DNA of 64,000 nt, taken from the NCBI GenBank assembly GCA_017654935.2, contig CM065699.1, forward strand, positions 38,556,950-38,620,949, in the 5' to 3' direction. Source of the DNA: Phymorhynchus buccinoides. Lineage: Eukaryota; Mollusca; Gastropoda; Neogastropoda; Raphitomidae. Shown here in pieces: positions 41,201 to 49,345 of this stretch. The position numbers and the translations under genes are program-made. Under the pieces are notes generated by a model, which did not search any database, was not told the DNA's origin, and was given only the letters and a program-made list of their open reading frames with translations. How positions within the stretch are numbered: position 1 is the first letter of the stretch; every line of letters begins with the position of its first letter.

Positions 41201-43851
41201 GAAGGACAAGCTAAAGTTTTCAAAAGCGCATCCAAGATTTTTTTTAATCTACCGGTGACATTGGCTCTGTTGAGCATTTCGCTTTTCGTTTACTAATAAT
41301 GACATAATGCCTCTTATGTTAGCGAGTTTAAAAGTTATGCTACTGAAAGATCAAGTAAGATTTATATTTATAACAATGTGCAACATCATTAAAATATTTT
41401 CATTCGGCCATTTTCAAATTATGATCTCTCTCAGAACTTCAGGCGTAGTGATGTCTTATCAAAATGAGATTGAAATAAATGAATTTCTCTGTGGGGATAC
41501 CGGGGGGTCATTCGTAAAAATAGTTCCCCCCACCTTCTGGAAGTTCTGTGCTTGTAACTTCCTCTAATCTGCCACTCTCTTTGACTCTGCCTTTTTCCTT
41601 TGCTTTCTGTCATCTACTATCTTTCTGACTTATTGGCCCATTCTGCCTTTTATCAAAACAAATCTCCCAAATAATTTTTCTCCTTTGATTTCCTCCAAAA
41701 TCACAATGTATCGGCTGTATGCAGCGGGGAGACCAGTGAAAACTGAAAACCGGACACGCATGTACCTTACCCATTATGGCCATATGGCATGGGAACGCAG
41801 AAGATCAAGAAGAAGAATGTTTTTTGTTTTGCAACATATGGACGCAGAATGAGAGAGTTCCTCATTTCACAGATAACAGGTTCAAGCTTCAAATTCACTC
41901 TTACTGTAGTTCTGTTTAGTAAAAGTAAAAGTTAAAACGGGAAGCTTCACCTTAAAAGAAGTGAAGGGAGAAAAGTCATGACCATCCAATTACCAAGTTT
42001 TCAGACTACATATTATTGGCCACTGCAAAGAACACCTTTTGCAAGAGTTAATGCGATGCCCTGGGTGGGTGGGGGAAGATGGTTGAGTACACAAGGGCAT
42101 AACTCTCGCCAATAACCCCATTCGAGGCCACTTAATGGCTGCCTTTTGCAAGAGTGAATGCCCTTTTGGATACTGATCAACAAGGGCTTAACTCTTGCTG
42201 TCAAGGGCCTTAATAACCCTACTTGCAGTTGCAGTGGCCATTAAGGTGACACTTTTTTTTTCTTCCCCAAAGTCAAGACTGAAACCCCTGCACCATATAA
42301 ATATGACTAACAAGTAACATTTCATAAGTGTAATGTTCAACAAAATGTGATTTCTGTGTACAATTTGGGGGGTGCACCTTAGGCACACACAAAAAAAAGT
42401 CTTGGGGTTCCATCAGATTAAAAAATAGGGTAGGTAGGTGGGATTTTTTTCTTCTTTTTTTTTTAACAATTGTGTTCGGTATATATGTGTGTGAATATAT
42501 TTATCACATTGGCATTGAAACTGCAATCGCGTGTCTAGCACCCGCCATTTTGTTGGCGGATGTAGGGACGCAAAAGTCTGCGCGAGTAACGGTCCTTGAC
42601 TGCGCCGGGTGCATTGGTTGTTTCCCTTGCATCGTCTGCTCGAATTACTTTTGTTTTTTGTTGTTTTCTTTATTCATCAAAAAAAAAGTTTAGGGTCGGC
42701 GGCAAAAAACTAGGCTCGGTCGGGAAACCGGAAACAAACTTTTTTTTTGGGGGGAGGGGCCTCTTATAATCAGGTGCACCTTATAGCTTGAAATATCATG
42801 TATAATATCAGAGGTACGATAGCCTTTTGCCTGCTCTTTCAAGTCATTCATGTTTGGTTGGTGGGGGTTTTCATATACTCCGGGTGCATAAAGCGGGACA
42901 TTCTTACATTTAAATGATAGTAAAGTTTGTCTAGAAGCTATAATCCTCCCACAGTCTATCTAACATGTTTTTAAAACTATTGAGTGTTCCAGCAGTTACT
43001 TACTATAAAATATAAATTATTGCTGGGTAAGGAATTCCAAGGATTAAAATAACTCTGTTGGTGAAAAAATGTGCATAGTCCTGGTAAATGGCTTGTTAAT
43101 CTTCACAGTACTTCTATATAACCGAGCTGTGTGTGTGTGTGTGTGTGGGGGGGGGGGGTTGGTTCGGGATAAAACCATATTTACTAATTTAGCGTGGTTT
43201 TATCGCCACCAAACTTTCACAATATCCAGATGGATGATCCCGGGGTAACATAGGGTACATTATATTTTGCAACACGCTCCGTAATTAGCATAATTAGAAA
43301 GCGAGTCGACCAGCTCAGTGGTTCTATCCACTGCTTTTTACAACTATAAGGCAACATTTTCAACAGACAGCAGCAAGATACAATACAATAGCCTAATGGT
43401 TAAGTCGTCGCACCTCACCCAAACGTTCCGGGTTCGAACCTGGCTCCGTAGTAAACGGCTAGTATAATATAAAGCTTTCAGTTTAAGAAATACATAATAA
43501 AAACAACTTATTATAATATGAAAATCAAATTGTACATACTTTTTCTTGTTTTTGAGTAGAAAGTCATTACCATCACTGTTGTCACCGTCATCATCATCTA
43601 GATCATCACTGCTGGGACTATAGGGTTCATCGCTGTCATCGTCATAGTCGTCATCTTCGTCGCAACCCTCGATATCCAGATCATCACTGCTTGGACAGTA
43701 GAGTGGGTCATCGTCATCATCGCCATCCTCCTCCAGATCATCAATGCTTTCTTCAGAGCAGTTGGATACCTCATAGGCATTATCGATGTACACATAGATG
43801 ACATCAGTCTGCTCATAGTTGTAGTTGGGTGATGACTCAGACAAAGACATT
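23940..43851 (-). CDS. Zinc-finger-cassette gene with Crypton-like recombinase and SANT-like domains
   Basis: Model: 43851-43540, 39774-39079, 35023-34589, 30401-29979, 27822-27172 and 26046-23940, minus strand. From the ATG at 43850 this gives about 1540 codons and TGA. Every intron is phase 2, so each internal exon is symmetric and can be skipped or duplicated without breaking the frame. Five exons begin with the same module: linker, C-x2-C-x9-H-x4-H finger, spacer (SLEKGSKERR...GDYQHNVAVLK) and C-x2-C-x11-H-x3-C finger. Only the last exon adds the recombinase-like and SANT-like domains. The same order occurs in uncharacterised fish and cnidarian proteins as I recall them. A role in DNA binding is inferred. 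The acceptor-like CTCCAG directly before the ATG means a 5' exon may exist upstream. Separate genes or alternative splicing cannot be excluded without RNA. Confidence 0.7.
26640..27140. repeat. Diverged tandem repeats with TGACCTTTGACCTT boxes
   Basis: Four units of roughly 120-170 bp each start with TTGACCTTGACCTTTGACCT or a variant. They continue with a pyrimidine-rich stretch, CAATATCTTGC..CTAC and CAGAATTACTTCAAATTT. They lie in the intron between exons 5 and 6 of the cassette gene, ending ~30 bp from the exon 5 donor. Confidence 0.65.
27172..27822 (-). CDS. Exon 5 (finger cassette D with acidic tail)
   Basis: The acceptor TTTGTTTGCAG is followed by SSRSPSDEVDPSAPAADNPG, finger 1 (KRHSCKFCHKLVTKTSTHLV TRH), the spacer (SLKKGSAERR) and finger 2 (ACHFCKGLYYKYRLSKHVQR C). 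A tail with DTSSEQQRDVSMDIDNPN and SGDDNDDEAA follows. The donor is AAAAG|GTATGT in phase 2. The tail is homologous to that of exon 2. Confidence 0.75.
28083..28297. mobile_element. hAT-like MITE (CAGACCTGTTTAC ends), short copy
   Basis: CAGACCTGTTTAC / GTAAACAGGTCTG are exact inverted ends, with GAGTAG/CTACTC motifs repeated inside. CAACTA is shared by the two flanks, an imperfect duplication. Related to 9241-9740. Confidence 0.65.
28812..29058. mobile_element. piggyBac-like MITE family A copy
   Basis: Ends AGCCCTTTCACTGCCA / TGGCGGTGAAAGGGTTAA with the usual interior. The left TTAA has mutated to TTAG. Confidence 0.8.
29059..29638. other. AT-rich intron sequence, nothing recognised
   Basis: Part of the intron between exons 4 and 5 of the cassette gene. 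No repeat border or coding block was seen. Confidence 0.4.
29639..29869. mobile_element. piggyBac-like MITE family B copy
   Basis: TTAACCCCTTGACTGCCAGA at the left and TGACTGTCAAGGGG at the right, where TTAA has become ATAA. Interior matches 245-560 (CAATCTGGC, AACTCTCTTGACTGTG, TCAAGTCAGTA). It ends ~110 bp from exon 4. Confidence 0.7.
29979..30401 (-). CDS. Exon 4 (finger cassette C, shortened second finger)
   Basis: The acceptor TTTTTTGCAG is followed by SPSDQVDPTVPAADNPGISV, an intact first finger, then VCPHCQRLFLKDHVQHC. Compared with its sisters, finger 2 lacks four residues between C-x2-C and H, leaving C-x2-C-x7-H-x3-C. The donor is AAAGT|GTAAGC in phase 2. The open frame ends at once after the donor, in the intron. 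Confidence 0.7.
30490..31189. mobile_element. hAT-like MITE (CAGGGCTCCCA ends) with nested hAT-like MITE
   Basis: Ends CAGGGCTCCCA / TGGGAGACCTG, with flanks GGGGGTGC and GGGTGTGC (8 bp, one mismatch). The flanking TTTGGGG..GTGC..CTTATAAT type sequence looks like the inner part of the TACCGTATTTT MITE. A second element interrupts it at 30572-31069. Relatives are 35679-35896 (uninterrupted) and 63835 to the window end. Confidence 0.7.
30572..31069. mobile_element. Nested hAT-like MITE (CAGAGGTTCC ends)
   Basis: CAGAGGTTCC / GGAACCTCTG are exact inverted ends, with TACCGGTA-type inverted motifs inside. The flanks CAGGGGGT and AGGGGGGT approximate an 8-bp duplication. The uninterrupted sister sequences show what was broken. 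Confidence 0.75.
31491..31924. mobile_element. MITE with TATATGTGACCC ends
   Basis: Left TATATGTGACCCAGCACCAC...GAAAGGGACATTAAGT and right ACTTAATGTCCCTTTCATGG...GGGGTCACATATA are inverted over ~40 bp. Non-coding. Confidence 0.75.
32139..32210. repeat. GT microsatellite
   Basis: About 35 GT units with one TATG interruption, in the intron between exons 3 and 4. Confidence 0.9.
32501..33064. mobile_element. Long inverted-repeat element (foldback type)
   Basis: Left TTTAAAGGTGCACCCTGACG...GATGAGATTTTGCAAGAAAC and right CAGGGTGCCCCTTTAAA are inverted. A second inverted pair lies inside (GGCGATTCCTCCTTGGCGGA / CCGCCAAGGAGGAATCGCC). The arms are imperfect and reach most of the element. Confidence 0.75.
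33557..34099. repeat. 44/45-bp minisatellite, 12 copies
   Basis: The unit is CCAGTCCCACCAGCGACAAT plus GCCCCCCAACAACCGGTGTC plus AAAA or CAAAA. Units are nearly identical; lengths alternate between 44 and 45. The mixed length shifts the reading frame from unit to unit, so I do not call it coding. It lies directly before a family A MITE and ~500 bp from exon 3 of the cassette gene. Confidence 0.9.
34143..34386. mobile_element. piggyBac-like MITE family A copy
   Basis: TTAACCCTTTCACTGCCA ... TTGGCAGTGAAAGGGTTAA, 244 bp, TTAA on both sides. Confidence 0.85.
34589..35023 (-). CDS. Exon 3 (finger cassette B)
   Basis: The acceptor TTTGTTTGCAG is followed by SPSDQVDPSAPAADNPAISV, finger 1 (HSCKFCHKLVTKTSTHLMRR H), the spacer, and finger 2 (ACHYCKGLFRKQLLSKHEHS C). 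It ends QKPQ with donor GT|GTATGC in phase 2. There is no acidic tail. It is very close to the start of exon 6 at both protein and DNA level. Confidence 0.75.
35679..35896. mobile_element. hAT-like MITE (CAGGGCTCCCA ends), uninterrupted copy
   Basis: CAGGGCTCCCAATCATCCCG at the left and TCCCTGGGAGCCCTG at the right. This 218-bp copy gives the empty-site reference for 30490-31189. Confidence 0.8.
36060..36120. repeat. CA/TA microsatellites
   Basis: ACACACACATGCGCACGCAC followed by (AT)n. A retroposon-like end (AACAAGGATAAAGATTTTAA) follows at ~36148 and resembles 870-900. Confidence 0.7.
36358..36523. mobile_element. MITE with TACAGTGGAACCTCCC ends, short copy
   Basis: 166 bp, left TACAGTGGAACCTCCCTAAT and right ATAAGGGAGGCTCCACTGTA. 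Same family as 18282-19029. A diverged copy at 38706-38887 has lost part of the right arm. Confidence 0.8.
36549..36906 (+). repeat. Two tandem copies of the CTGCCTCCGGGCATTG family
   Basis: Copy one is 36549-36750 (GCGGTACCATAGCCGAGGTT ... GGACGTAAAACACCATTTTT). Copy two is 36776-36906 (AATATCGGGACTTTATTGGT ... GGAGGACGT). They are in the same orientation but differ by ~15-20%, so they are probably independent insertions. Confidence 0.7.
36907..37385. mobile_element. piggyBac-like TTAA element with internal ~80-bp repeats
   Basis: TTAACCTTCACCATGC at the left and GGTAAAGGTTAA at the right. Inside, GAGTATGGGTCG... plus CACCATCTGGATAAGGATAA recurs about three times. No transposase frame was recognised. 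Confidence 0.5.
37541..37636 (-). pseudogene. Relict acidic exon of the cassette gene
   Basis: Minus strand: TTAGCAG|A ATG, then MGDDGDDNDDQPFRPSSDDV and DDSVDDYIYTLS. This matches the tail of exon 2 (FRPSSDDDVDDSVDDY). The donor of exon 2 (CCAAAAG|TTTGT region) is replaced by ACATTTCC, with no usable GT. The A-ATG start directly after the acceptor also matches exon 1. Confidence 0.65.
38059..38553 (+). mobile_element. piggyBac-like deletion derivative with N-terminal transposase frame
   Basis: TTAA occurs at 38059-38062 and 38550-38553, with outer ends CTCATTCCGCCC and AACAAGGG. An internal hairpin pair CCCGACAATTTGTCGGG / CCCGACAAACTGTCGGG follows the left end. The element carries only a 53-codon frame. 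Confidence 0.5.
38305..38466 (+). pseudogene. Truncated piggyBac-type transposase N-terminus
   Basis: The 53-residue frame begins MSKRPRFSVKQVIDEIFADD and continues with an acidic, Ser-rich part (DSDFDPKEDETQSEIMSESE). This is the usual flavour of the piggyBac transposase start; the DDD catalytic region is absent. Assignment rests on composition and on the TTAA-flanked context. Confidence 0.45.
39079..39774 (-). CDS. Exon 2 (finger cassette A with acidic tail)
   Basis: The acceptor TTTCCTCCAG is followed by RTGGGSHHRGPTAPAADNP. The fingers are RHSCKFCHKLVTKTSTHLMR RH and ACHFCKGLYLKYRLCRHVVR C. An acidic tail of about 100 residues follows (SIEID-type and PSSDDDVDDSVDDY). The donor is CAAAA|GTTTGT, weaker than the others, in phase 2. 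Its linker differs from the SPSDQVDPSAPAADNP of the other cassettes. Confidence 0.7.
39921..40161. mobile_element. Inverted-repeat MITE (CTTTCTAATTAA ends)
   Basis: CTTTCTAATTAA at the left and TTAATTAGAAAG at the right. The arms include CACCTAGCAATGAGTGGATC and AGAGCCAAAGGGAGGCAAA with their complements, covering ~80 bp per side. Confidence 0.8.
40619..41055. mobile_element. piggyBac-like MITE family A with nested retroposon-like insert
   Basis: TTAACCCTTTCACCGCC ... GGCGGTGAAAGGGTTAA. A minus-strand copy of the CTGCCTCCGGGCATTG family (40739-40908) interrupts it. Confidence 0.85.
40739..40908 (-). mobile_element. Nested CCGGGCATTG-family insert with 22-bp target duplication
   Basis: Positions 40717-40738 and 40909-40930 are identical 22-mers (TATTGTCTTAG then TTTTGGGAAGT), present once in the other family A copies. 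A duplication this long fits target-primed reverse transcription, so the family is probably a SINE or truncated LINE. Confidence 0.75.
41056..41490. other. AT-rich intron sequence, nothing recognised
   Basis: Intron between exons 1 and 2 of the cassette gene. No gene or repeat border was seen before the GTGGGGATACC copy at 41493. Confidence 0.4.
42240..42795. mobile_element. Diverged TA-type MITE with an insert
   Basis: GACACTTTTTTTTTCTTCCC, CCTGCACCATATAAA and CAATTTGGGGGGTGCACCTT match 8040-8999. ATAATCAGGTGCACCTTATA closes it. Positions ~42384-42735 are a GC-richer insert with AGGGTAGGTAGG and AGGGTCGGCGGC, unassigned. Confidence 0.5.
43383..43447 (+). repeat. tRNA-like promoter boxes (SINE head)
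   Basis: TAGCCTAATGGTTAAGTCG resembles an A-box and CCGGGTTCGAACC a B-box, ~30 bp apart. No cloverleaf can be formed, so it is a tRNA-derived SINE piece. It lies ~100 bp downstream (in gene direction) of exon 1. Confidence 0.5.
43540..43851 (-). CDS. Exon 1 of the cassette gene: acidic segment with candidate start ATG
   Basis: ATG at 43850-43848 begins MSLSESSPNYNYEQTDVIYV, followed by YIDNAYEVSNCSEESIDDLE and a strongly acidic part with two PSSDDLD repeats. The donor is AAAAA|GTATGT in phase 2. A pyrimidine tract and CTCCAG directly precede A-ATG, so this may be an internal exon. The PSSDD pattern matches the tail of exon 2 (FRPSSDDDVDD), suggesting exon 1 is a cassette tail that lost its fingers. 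Confidence 0.6.
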
Positions 43852-43929
43852 CTGGAGAAAAAAAAGAATCAGAAATAAATTACTTTGCAATGGATGTCAA
43901 ATAATGTAAATATTACCTTGTGTATGGAA

Positions 43930-44205
43930 ATGCGTGTGCGTGTGTATGTGTGTGTGCACACACACATGTGTGTGTGCACATGTGACACTGTGTGTGTCAT
44001 GCGTGACACTGTGTGTGTCACTACTGTGTGTGTGTGTGTGTGTGTGTACCTGCTATATTCCATTTATGTTATCTGTGTGTGTTCGCGTTGTATTGCGTTT
44101 GTGTTTGAATGCGCTTTGAATGCTAACGTGTGTGTGCGCTTTGATTTGATTTCCATCAAGATTCAGCGCCGTATAAATACTGTATGTTGTCGTTGTTGTT
44201 GTGTC

Positions 44206-44276
<71 letters not shown>
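43930..44276. repeat. GT/CA microsatellites
   Basis: GTGTGT and CACACA tracts with a TGACACTGTGTGTGTCA palindromic module, then an uninterrupted (GT)n at ~44209-44274. This is the region just upstream of the candidate first exon of the cassette gene. Confidence 0.85.
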
Positions 44277-44279
<3 letters not shown>

Positions 44280-44540
44280 CAAGGAGAACAAAAAAAAGAA
44301 ACAAACTGTGTGTTACTCAGTTTTTAATACAATGTGCCAAAGTGCAATTCTTGTCATGTCATGATTTTTAAAAAAATCATGTCATGAAGACAACACATTA
44401 CATAAAATAACATATGATCTCTAAACCGTTCCTAACTGTAATCTAAAGAATAAATGCAAATGTAAGTTAGTAAGTAAGTAGGTCTAAATGTTTCATTCCA
44501 TCAAATTCAATCAATATAGATATTTTAAATCAGCAGGTGT

Positions 44541-44966
44541 CAGTCTAAACACAGAATGGTGCCGAATAATGCCAAATGGTGTCGAATGGTGAGATTACTG
44601 AAGGGTCAAAACACTGAATGGTGATTTAAACATTAACTTTAAAAACGGCCGCCCAAAGCAACAACGTGAATGCTAAGACCGCCATTTGTCTTCCTTTCGG
44701 CAATGTTTTTACGACTTATTTCGCTGACTTTGCAGCGGTGGAAGCGCGATCGTTGAACGAAGTAGGCTTTCAGTTCATATTTCTTTGTTGATTATTTTAT
44801 TTTTTCATTATTTTTCTTTGATGAAAATAGTCCTAAACCGATTCTAATCCTGTTCATTAGTCGATTCATGGCGGAAACTTGCAGGAAATTGGCTCAAGTA
44901 CTCAGTGTTTTGACCATTCGGCACCATTTGGCATTTTTCGGCACCATTCTGTGTTTAGTCACACTG
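44541..44966. mobile_element. MITE with AAACACAGAATGGTGCCGAA ends
   Basis: Left CAGTCTAAACACAGAATGGT...GCCAAATGGTG and right CACCATTTGGC...ACCATTCTGTGTTTAGTCAC ACTG are inverted; the left end has lost ~4 bp. Second inverted pair: TCAAAACACTGA / TCAGTGTTTTGA. A satellite array begins right after it. Confidence 0.75.
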
Positions 44967-44974
44967 GGTGAGCA

Positions 44975-46140
44975 GAGGTAGCAAAGCTCCATCTTGCCGC
45001 CACTCCCCTTCATTCTCTCCCCTCCAAAATAAAGAGCGACTAACACAGGTAGCAAAGCTCCATCTTGCCGCCACTCCCCTTCATTCTCTCCCCTCCCATA
45101 AAAAGAGCGACTAACACTAGTAGCAAAGCTCCATCTTGCCGCCACTCCCCTTCATTCTCTCCCCTCCCATAAAAAGAGCGACTAACACTAGTAGCAAAGC
45201 TCCATCTTGCCGCCACTCCCCTTCATTCTCTCCCCTCAAAAAAAAAGAGCGACTAACACAAGTAGCAAAGCTCCATCTTGCCGCCACTCCCCTTCATTCT
45301 CTCCCCTCCAAAATAAAGAGCAACTAACACAAGTAGCAAAGCTCCATCTTGCCGCCACTCCCCTTCATTCTCTCCCCTCAAAAATAAAGAGCGACTAACA
45401 CAAGTAGCAAAGCTCCATCTTGCCGCCACTCCCCTTCATTCTCTCCCCTCCAAAATAAAGAGCAACTAACACAAGTAGCAAAGCTCCATCTTGCCGCCAC
45501 TCCCCTTCATTCTCTCCCCTCAAAAATAAAGAGCGACTAACACAAGTAGCAAAGCTCCATCTTGCCGCCACTCCCCTTCATTCTCTCCCCTCCCATAAAA
45601 AGAGCGACTAACACAAGTAGCAAAGCTCCATCTTGCCGCCACTCTCCTTCATAATGAAGTTCATTCTCTCCCCTCCAAAAAAAAGAGCGACTAACACAAG
45701 TAGCAAAGCTCCATCTTGCCGCCACTCCCCTTCATTCTCTCCCCTCCCATAAAGAGCGACTAACACAAGAGAAGTAGCAAAGCTCCATCTTGCCGCCACT
45801 CCCCTTCATTCTCTCCCCTCCAAAAAAAAGAGCGACTAACACAAGTAGCAAAGCTCCATCTTGCCGCCACTCCCCTTCATTCTCTCCCCTCCCATAAAGA
45901 GCGACTAACACAAGATTTGAAGTAGCAAAGCTCCATCTTGCCGCCACTCCCCTTCATTCTCTCCCCTCCAAAAAAAAGAGCGACTAACACAAGTAGCAAA
46001 GCTCCATCTTGCCGCCACTCCCCTTCATTCTCTCCCCTCCCATAAAGAGCGACTAACACAAGATTTGAAGTAGCAAAGCTCCATCTTGCCGCCACTCCCC
46101 TTCATTCTCTCCCCTAAAAAAAAAGGAGCGACTAACACAA
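44975..46140. repeat. ~71-bp satellite, 16 copies
   Basis: The unit is GTAGCAAAGCTCCATCTTGC plus CGCCACTCCCCTTCATTCTC plus TCCCCTCC and an A-rich AAAGAGCGACTAACACAA. The spacing is 70-71 bp, with longer units of 73-83 bp where short insertions (ATAATGAAGTTC, ATTTGA, GAGAA) occur. Not coding; open frames reflect repetition. Confidence 0.95.
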
Positions 46141-46841
46141 ACGACAGTATCTCAATTTTGTTTTACCGTTTTCACACAACTTAACCCTCTCTAGGACACA
46201 GACGCCAAATTCGACTGAATTTTGTCAACTCTGGCAGGCCGTAAGCGCTGATTGCGCCCGCTGAACGACAGGTCTAGTACGTTCAGTTTCACTTTCTCCC
46301 TACCCACAATGAAAAATACTAAGTTAGTTCTTCCTGTTCCTGACTCTCGCTGGTCCGTTTTTGGTTCTTACAGCAAGGGAAAGCACCCACTAGTCTTTTT
46401 GAACGGATTTTTCGAAGTGACCCCAAATTGTTTTCTTCTTTCCACGTGACGTGACGCAGTATTGACTCGGCGCGATGCTCGGAGTGCCATTACGGATTTT
46501 TTTAATTCCAATTCATGGTTTGTTGTGTGACAGTGTGTTAGCTTTGGAATAATAATATCATCATTGCTATTCAAAAATGAAATGTGAGTTAGACTTTATT
46601 CTGGGTGATTTTTTTAATGAAAATATTTGGTGTGACGTTCAGAGTTAATTCCCATCTCTCGGGAACTGGGATCGATTCCCGGTTTGAATGGTTGGGAGTC
46701 ATTGGGTTAAATTTGCACTTCATCGCGTAAGGGATAGCCCTTGCTAAACTTATCCTAAACTATCAGTTTAGGATTATTTTCGTTAAATCATGATTTAAGA
46801 TAATAAACAACTGCTCAAAGCATTCGTCTATGCGATCTTGG

Positions 46842-47072
46842 TTAACCCTTTCACCGCCAAAGTCACATTTTAGCACCACAGTAATTTAACACCTATGTCA
46901 CTAAAAGGCATCAAATTGGGGTCATCCATTGATCCAAAGACCCTATTATCTTATTAGTTTTGGGAAGGATGTCACAGAAGAATCTCCAATACTGCAGATG
47001 GATGTTATTTTCTACCCAGGTAAATTCAATGGAAATTTTTGGCTGAAATATGGCTGGCGGTGAAAGGGTTAA
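46842..47072. mobile_element. piggyBac-like MITE family A copy
   Basis: TTAACCCTTTCACCGCC ... GGCGGTGAAAGGGTTAA, 231 bp, with an internal deletion relative to 17028-17273. Confidence 0.85.
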
Positions 47073-47079
47073 GTTGGTA

Positions 47080-47880
47080 TTTAACAGTCACCATTAAAAA
47101 GAAAGTCAAAAGGAAAAAAGGAAATACTTCAAATAGATCTACTTTCAATTTGAACAAGTCAAATACCCACTTCTTTTCTTTTCAATGATGCCTGCTAGGG
47201 GAGGGAGGACGTGGTCTTTTTATCCTTGAATAGAACATGCACTTGTCGATTTTAGCTACAAGTGCAACAATAACAAAATGTCTCTCGTTTCAACTTTATA
47301 TCGTCAGAAGACAGGATTTGCCTTCCATTGCAAGCAAGCATACGCGCTGCAGCTAAGCCTACTTTTCTGATCTTCAAATTAAAGATAGGCCGATTGAGAG
47401 TTATCCCCCTTTCTCGCTAAAAGTCACTGGCGGTGTAAGGGGCTAAAATATATATACTACCCAAAATATTCCCCAGTACTAAAGAAGAAGAAGAGCGTAT
47501 TATCTTCCATGTAATGATGGTTGGTTGATGGTTCGTCCCACGTGTGCTTCTTTGTAGCCGAGCGGACGCTAAGCCTAACTTCCATTCAAGAAGAAGAGAA
47601 AGAAAGAAAAGCATAGAGCACAATAGCACAATATCAATATCAAAATCAGCGGAGCAGCGGCCATTGCAATTTTTTTTTAAAATAATGGGATCGATGGACA
47701 ACAGAGGGTCTTCACAGAAGAAGACCCACCCCCACCCTCCGTCTCCTCCCTCTTCAATCAAGGGATTGGGGCCTGAAGTGAACTCACCTTCCACACCACC
47801 AGGGTTGGGGGACTATAGTTGTCAGTCGCCATTTTCCTTTTTCAAGCAATTAATTTTTCAATTAATGCTATTCCCATTAA
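47080..47880. other. Intergenic sequence, no gene seen
   Basis: Short open frames with no recognisable family. No repeat border was found. Confidence 0.45.
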
Positions 47881-47898
47881 GTTGTGTGTGTGTGTGTG

Positions 47899-48100
47899 TC
47901 AAGTCAAGTCAAGTCAAGTCAAAATCATCTTTATTGAGGGTTAAAGAATAAGCTAACAAAGCGGCTTTTTTTCATCCTGCCCTCATAAAAAAAAAATATA
48001 CACATCAATCGAAAATCTATGAACTTAACATATTTACAAGAACACAAAACAGAAAACATGATATTAGTATAATGAAAGAAAAAAAAACAAAGAACCAAAC
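47899..48100 (-). repeat. Retroposon-like end with TCAAG pentamer tail
   Basis: (TCAAG)5 is followed by AAAATCATCTTTATTGAGGG, AAGCGGC and CTGCCCTCATAAAA. Same layout as 4810 and 51727 with a different pentamer. Confidence 0.55.
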
Positions 48101-48169
48101 AGAAGCCGGAGAGAGAAGGGGGTAGGGAGGAAGAGAGAGGGAGAGAAAGCCGGGATAGGAAACACTCAC

Positions 48170-48490
48170 ACACACACACACATGTGTGTGTGCGTGCGTG
48201 CGTGCGCGGCCGGTTTGTGTGAGCGCGTGCCGGCGTGCGTTACGGTGTGCGTGCGTGTGAGCGCGCGTCAGTGCGTTTGCGTATGTGTACGTGTGTATGT
48301 GTGTGTGTTCTTGCGTGCGTGCGTTCAGTGCATACGTACGTACGCGTGTGTGTGTGCGGTGTGCGCGCGCATGAACTTATCTACTTGTTGGTTGAATAAT
48401 TGATTGTAAAGCGCTTTGGGCTCATTTGAGGTAAAGCGCTATATAAATGTAGGCCGCCGCTTACTATTATTATTACTATTACTATTATTA
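48170..48490 (+). repeat. GT-rich tract ending in an AAGCGCTATATAAAT + (ATT)n tail
   Basis: GTGTGCGTGCG repeats lead to GTAAAGCGCTTTGGGC, GTAAAGCGCTATATAAATGT and (ATT)n. The tail is the same type as at 4600-4665 and 58795-58881. Confidence 0.6.
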
Positions 48491-49194
48491 AAGAAAGTGC
48501 GCACACCCATGCTTAGTATTGTACTTACTAGTTTAAAAAAAAAAAAATACATATATATAAAAAATTAAAAACACCGAAAACTGCGAAATAAACGAAGTAG
48601 TAAGCTAAATCATGGAATCCAACAATAAGCCGAATAACGCAACGAAATTGTGGTTCCCTCTACTTCAGTTTAGTTGCTTCATTCCTTGTTTGTTTTTCTT
48701 CTTTTTTGGGGTCAGAATTAATTTACATTATTATTTTATCCTATAGTTTTGTTTTGCGATGCTGTAATTCAGTATTGCTGACAGCGTCAATGGCTCAGTG
48801 ATAGAGCTAGCTAAGCCTGATAATTTCACAAGATCACTCGGCCTTTATCACGTGCCGAGAATTTGAATTAAACAGGAGCTGTGCTGTAATTATCCGTTAT
48901 TTAAGGTTTTTGTATCATTTTCTCGAAACAACAACTACTGGCTTAAAAGTAAATAACTGTGTAATGAACACAATTGTTCGAACATTTCCGCGGACTAGGG
49001 TTTACAATCGTTATGTTGTAATTATCCATTTTAAGGCAGTTTTTGTTTTTTGATTCTTGATGTTTTTCATCTTCTCGAAACGACAATCACTGACTTTAGA
49101 AAAATAGTCAAATAGTCCATTTTGTCCTTTTCTTGTTTCAGGACAATTTGAGTTGCCACTTTTCCATCCAATGGATTAAACATAATTGTCGGAA

Positions 49195-49345
49195 CATTTC
49201 CATCGCAACGATTTTTAAAAAAAATGTAAACCTCAAACATGAATCACTCCAGCCATACACACAAGCAAAACACACATAAACAAAAGGAAGAAATGAAAGA
49301 GGATTAGTACTACAGGTGTTTACTTCAGGTTTAGACTTGGTTTAA
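49195..49345 (+). repeat. Dispersed repeat also present at 3296-3430
   Basis: CATCGCAACGATTTT, CACTCCAGCCATACACACAA, ATAAACAAAAGGAAGAAATG and TTTACTTCAGGTTTAGAC are shared between the two loci in the same order. Element type unknown. Confidence 0.65.

Noticed and set aside
44053..44364. Cys/Val- and His/Thr-rich frames on both strands
   Set aside because: GT/CA microsatellite translation, with no splice or family evidence.
44894..46095. Several ~60-80 residue frames with MAARWSFATS or MPPLPFILSP repeats
   Set aside because: They follow the 71-bp satellite; the unit length is not a multiple of three and insertions shift the frame.
47544..47951. 135-residue plus-strand frame
   Set aside because: No recognisable domain, low complexity in parts and no splice context; overlaps a TCAAG tandem at its end.
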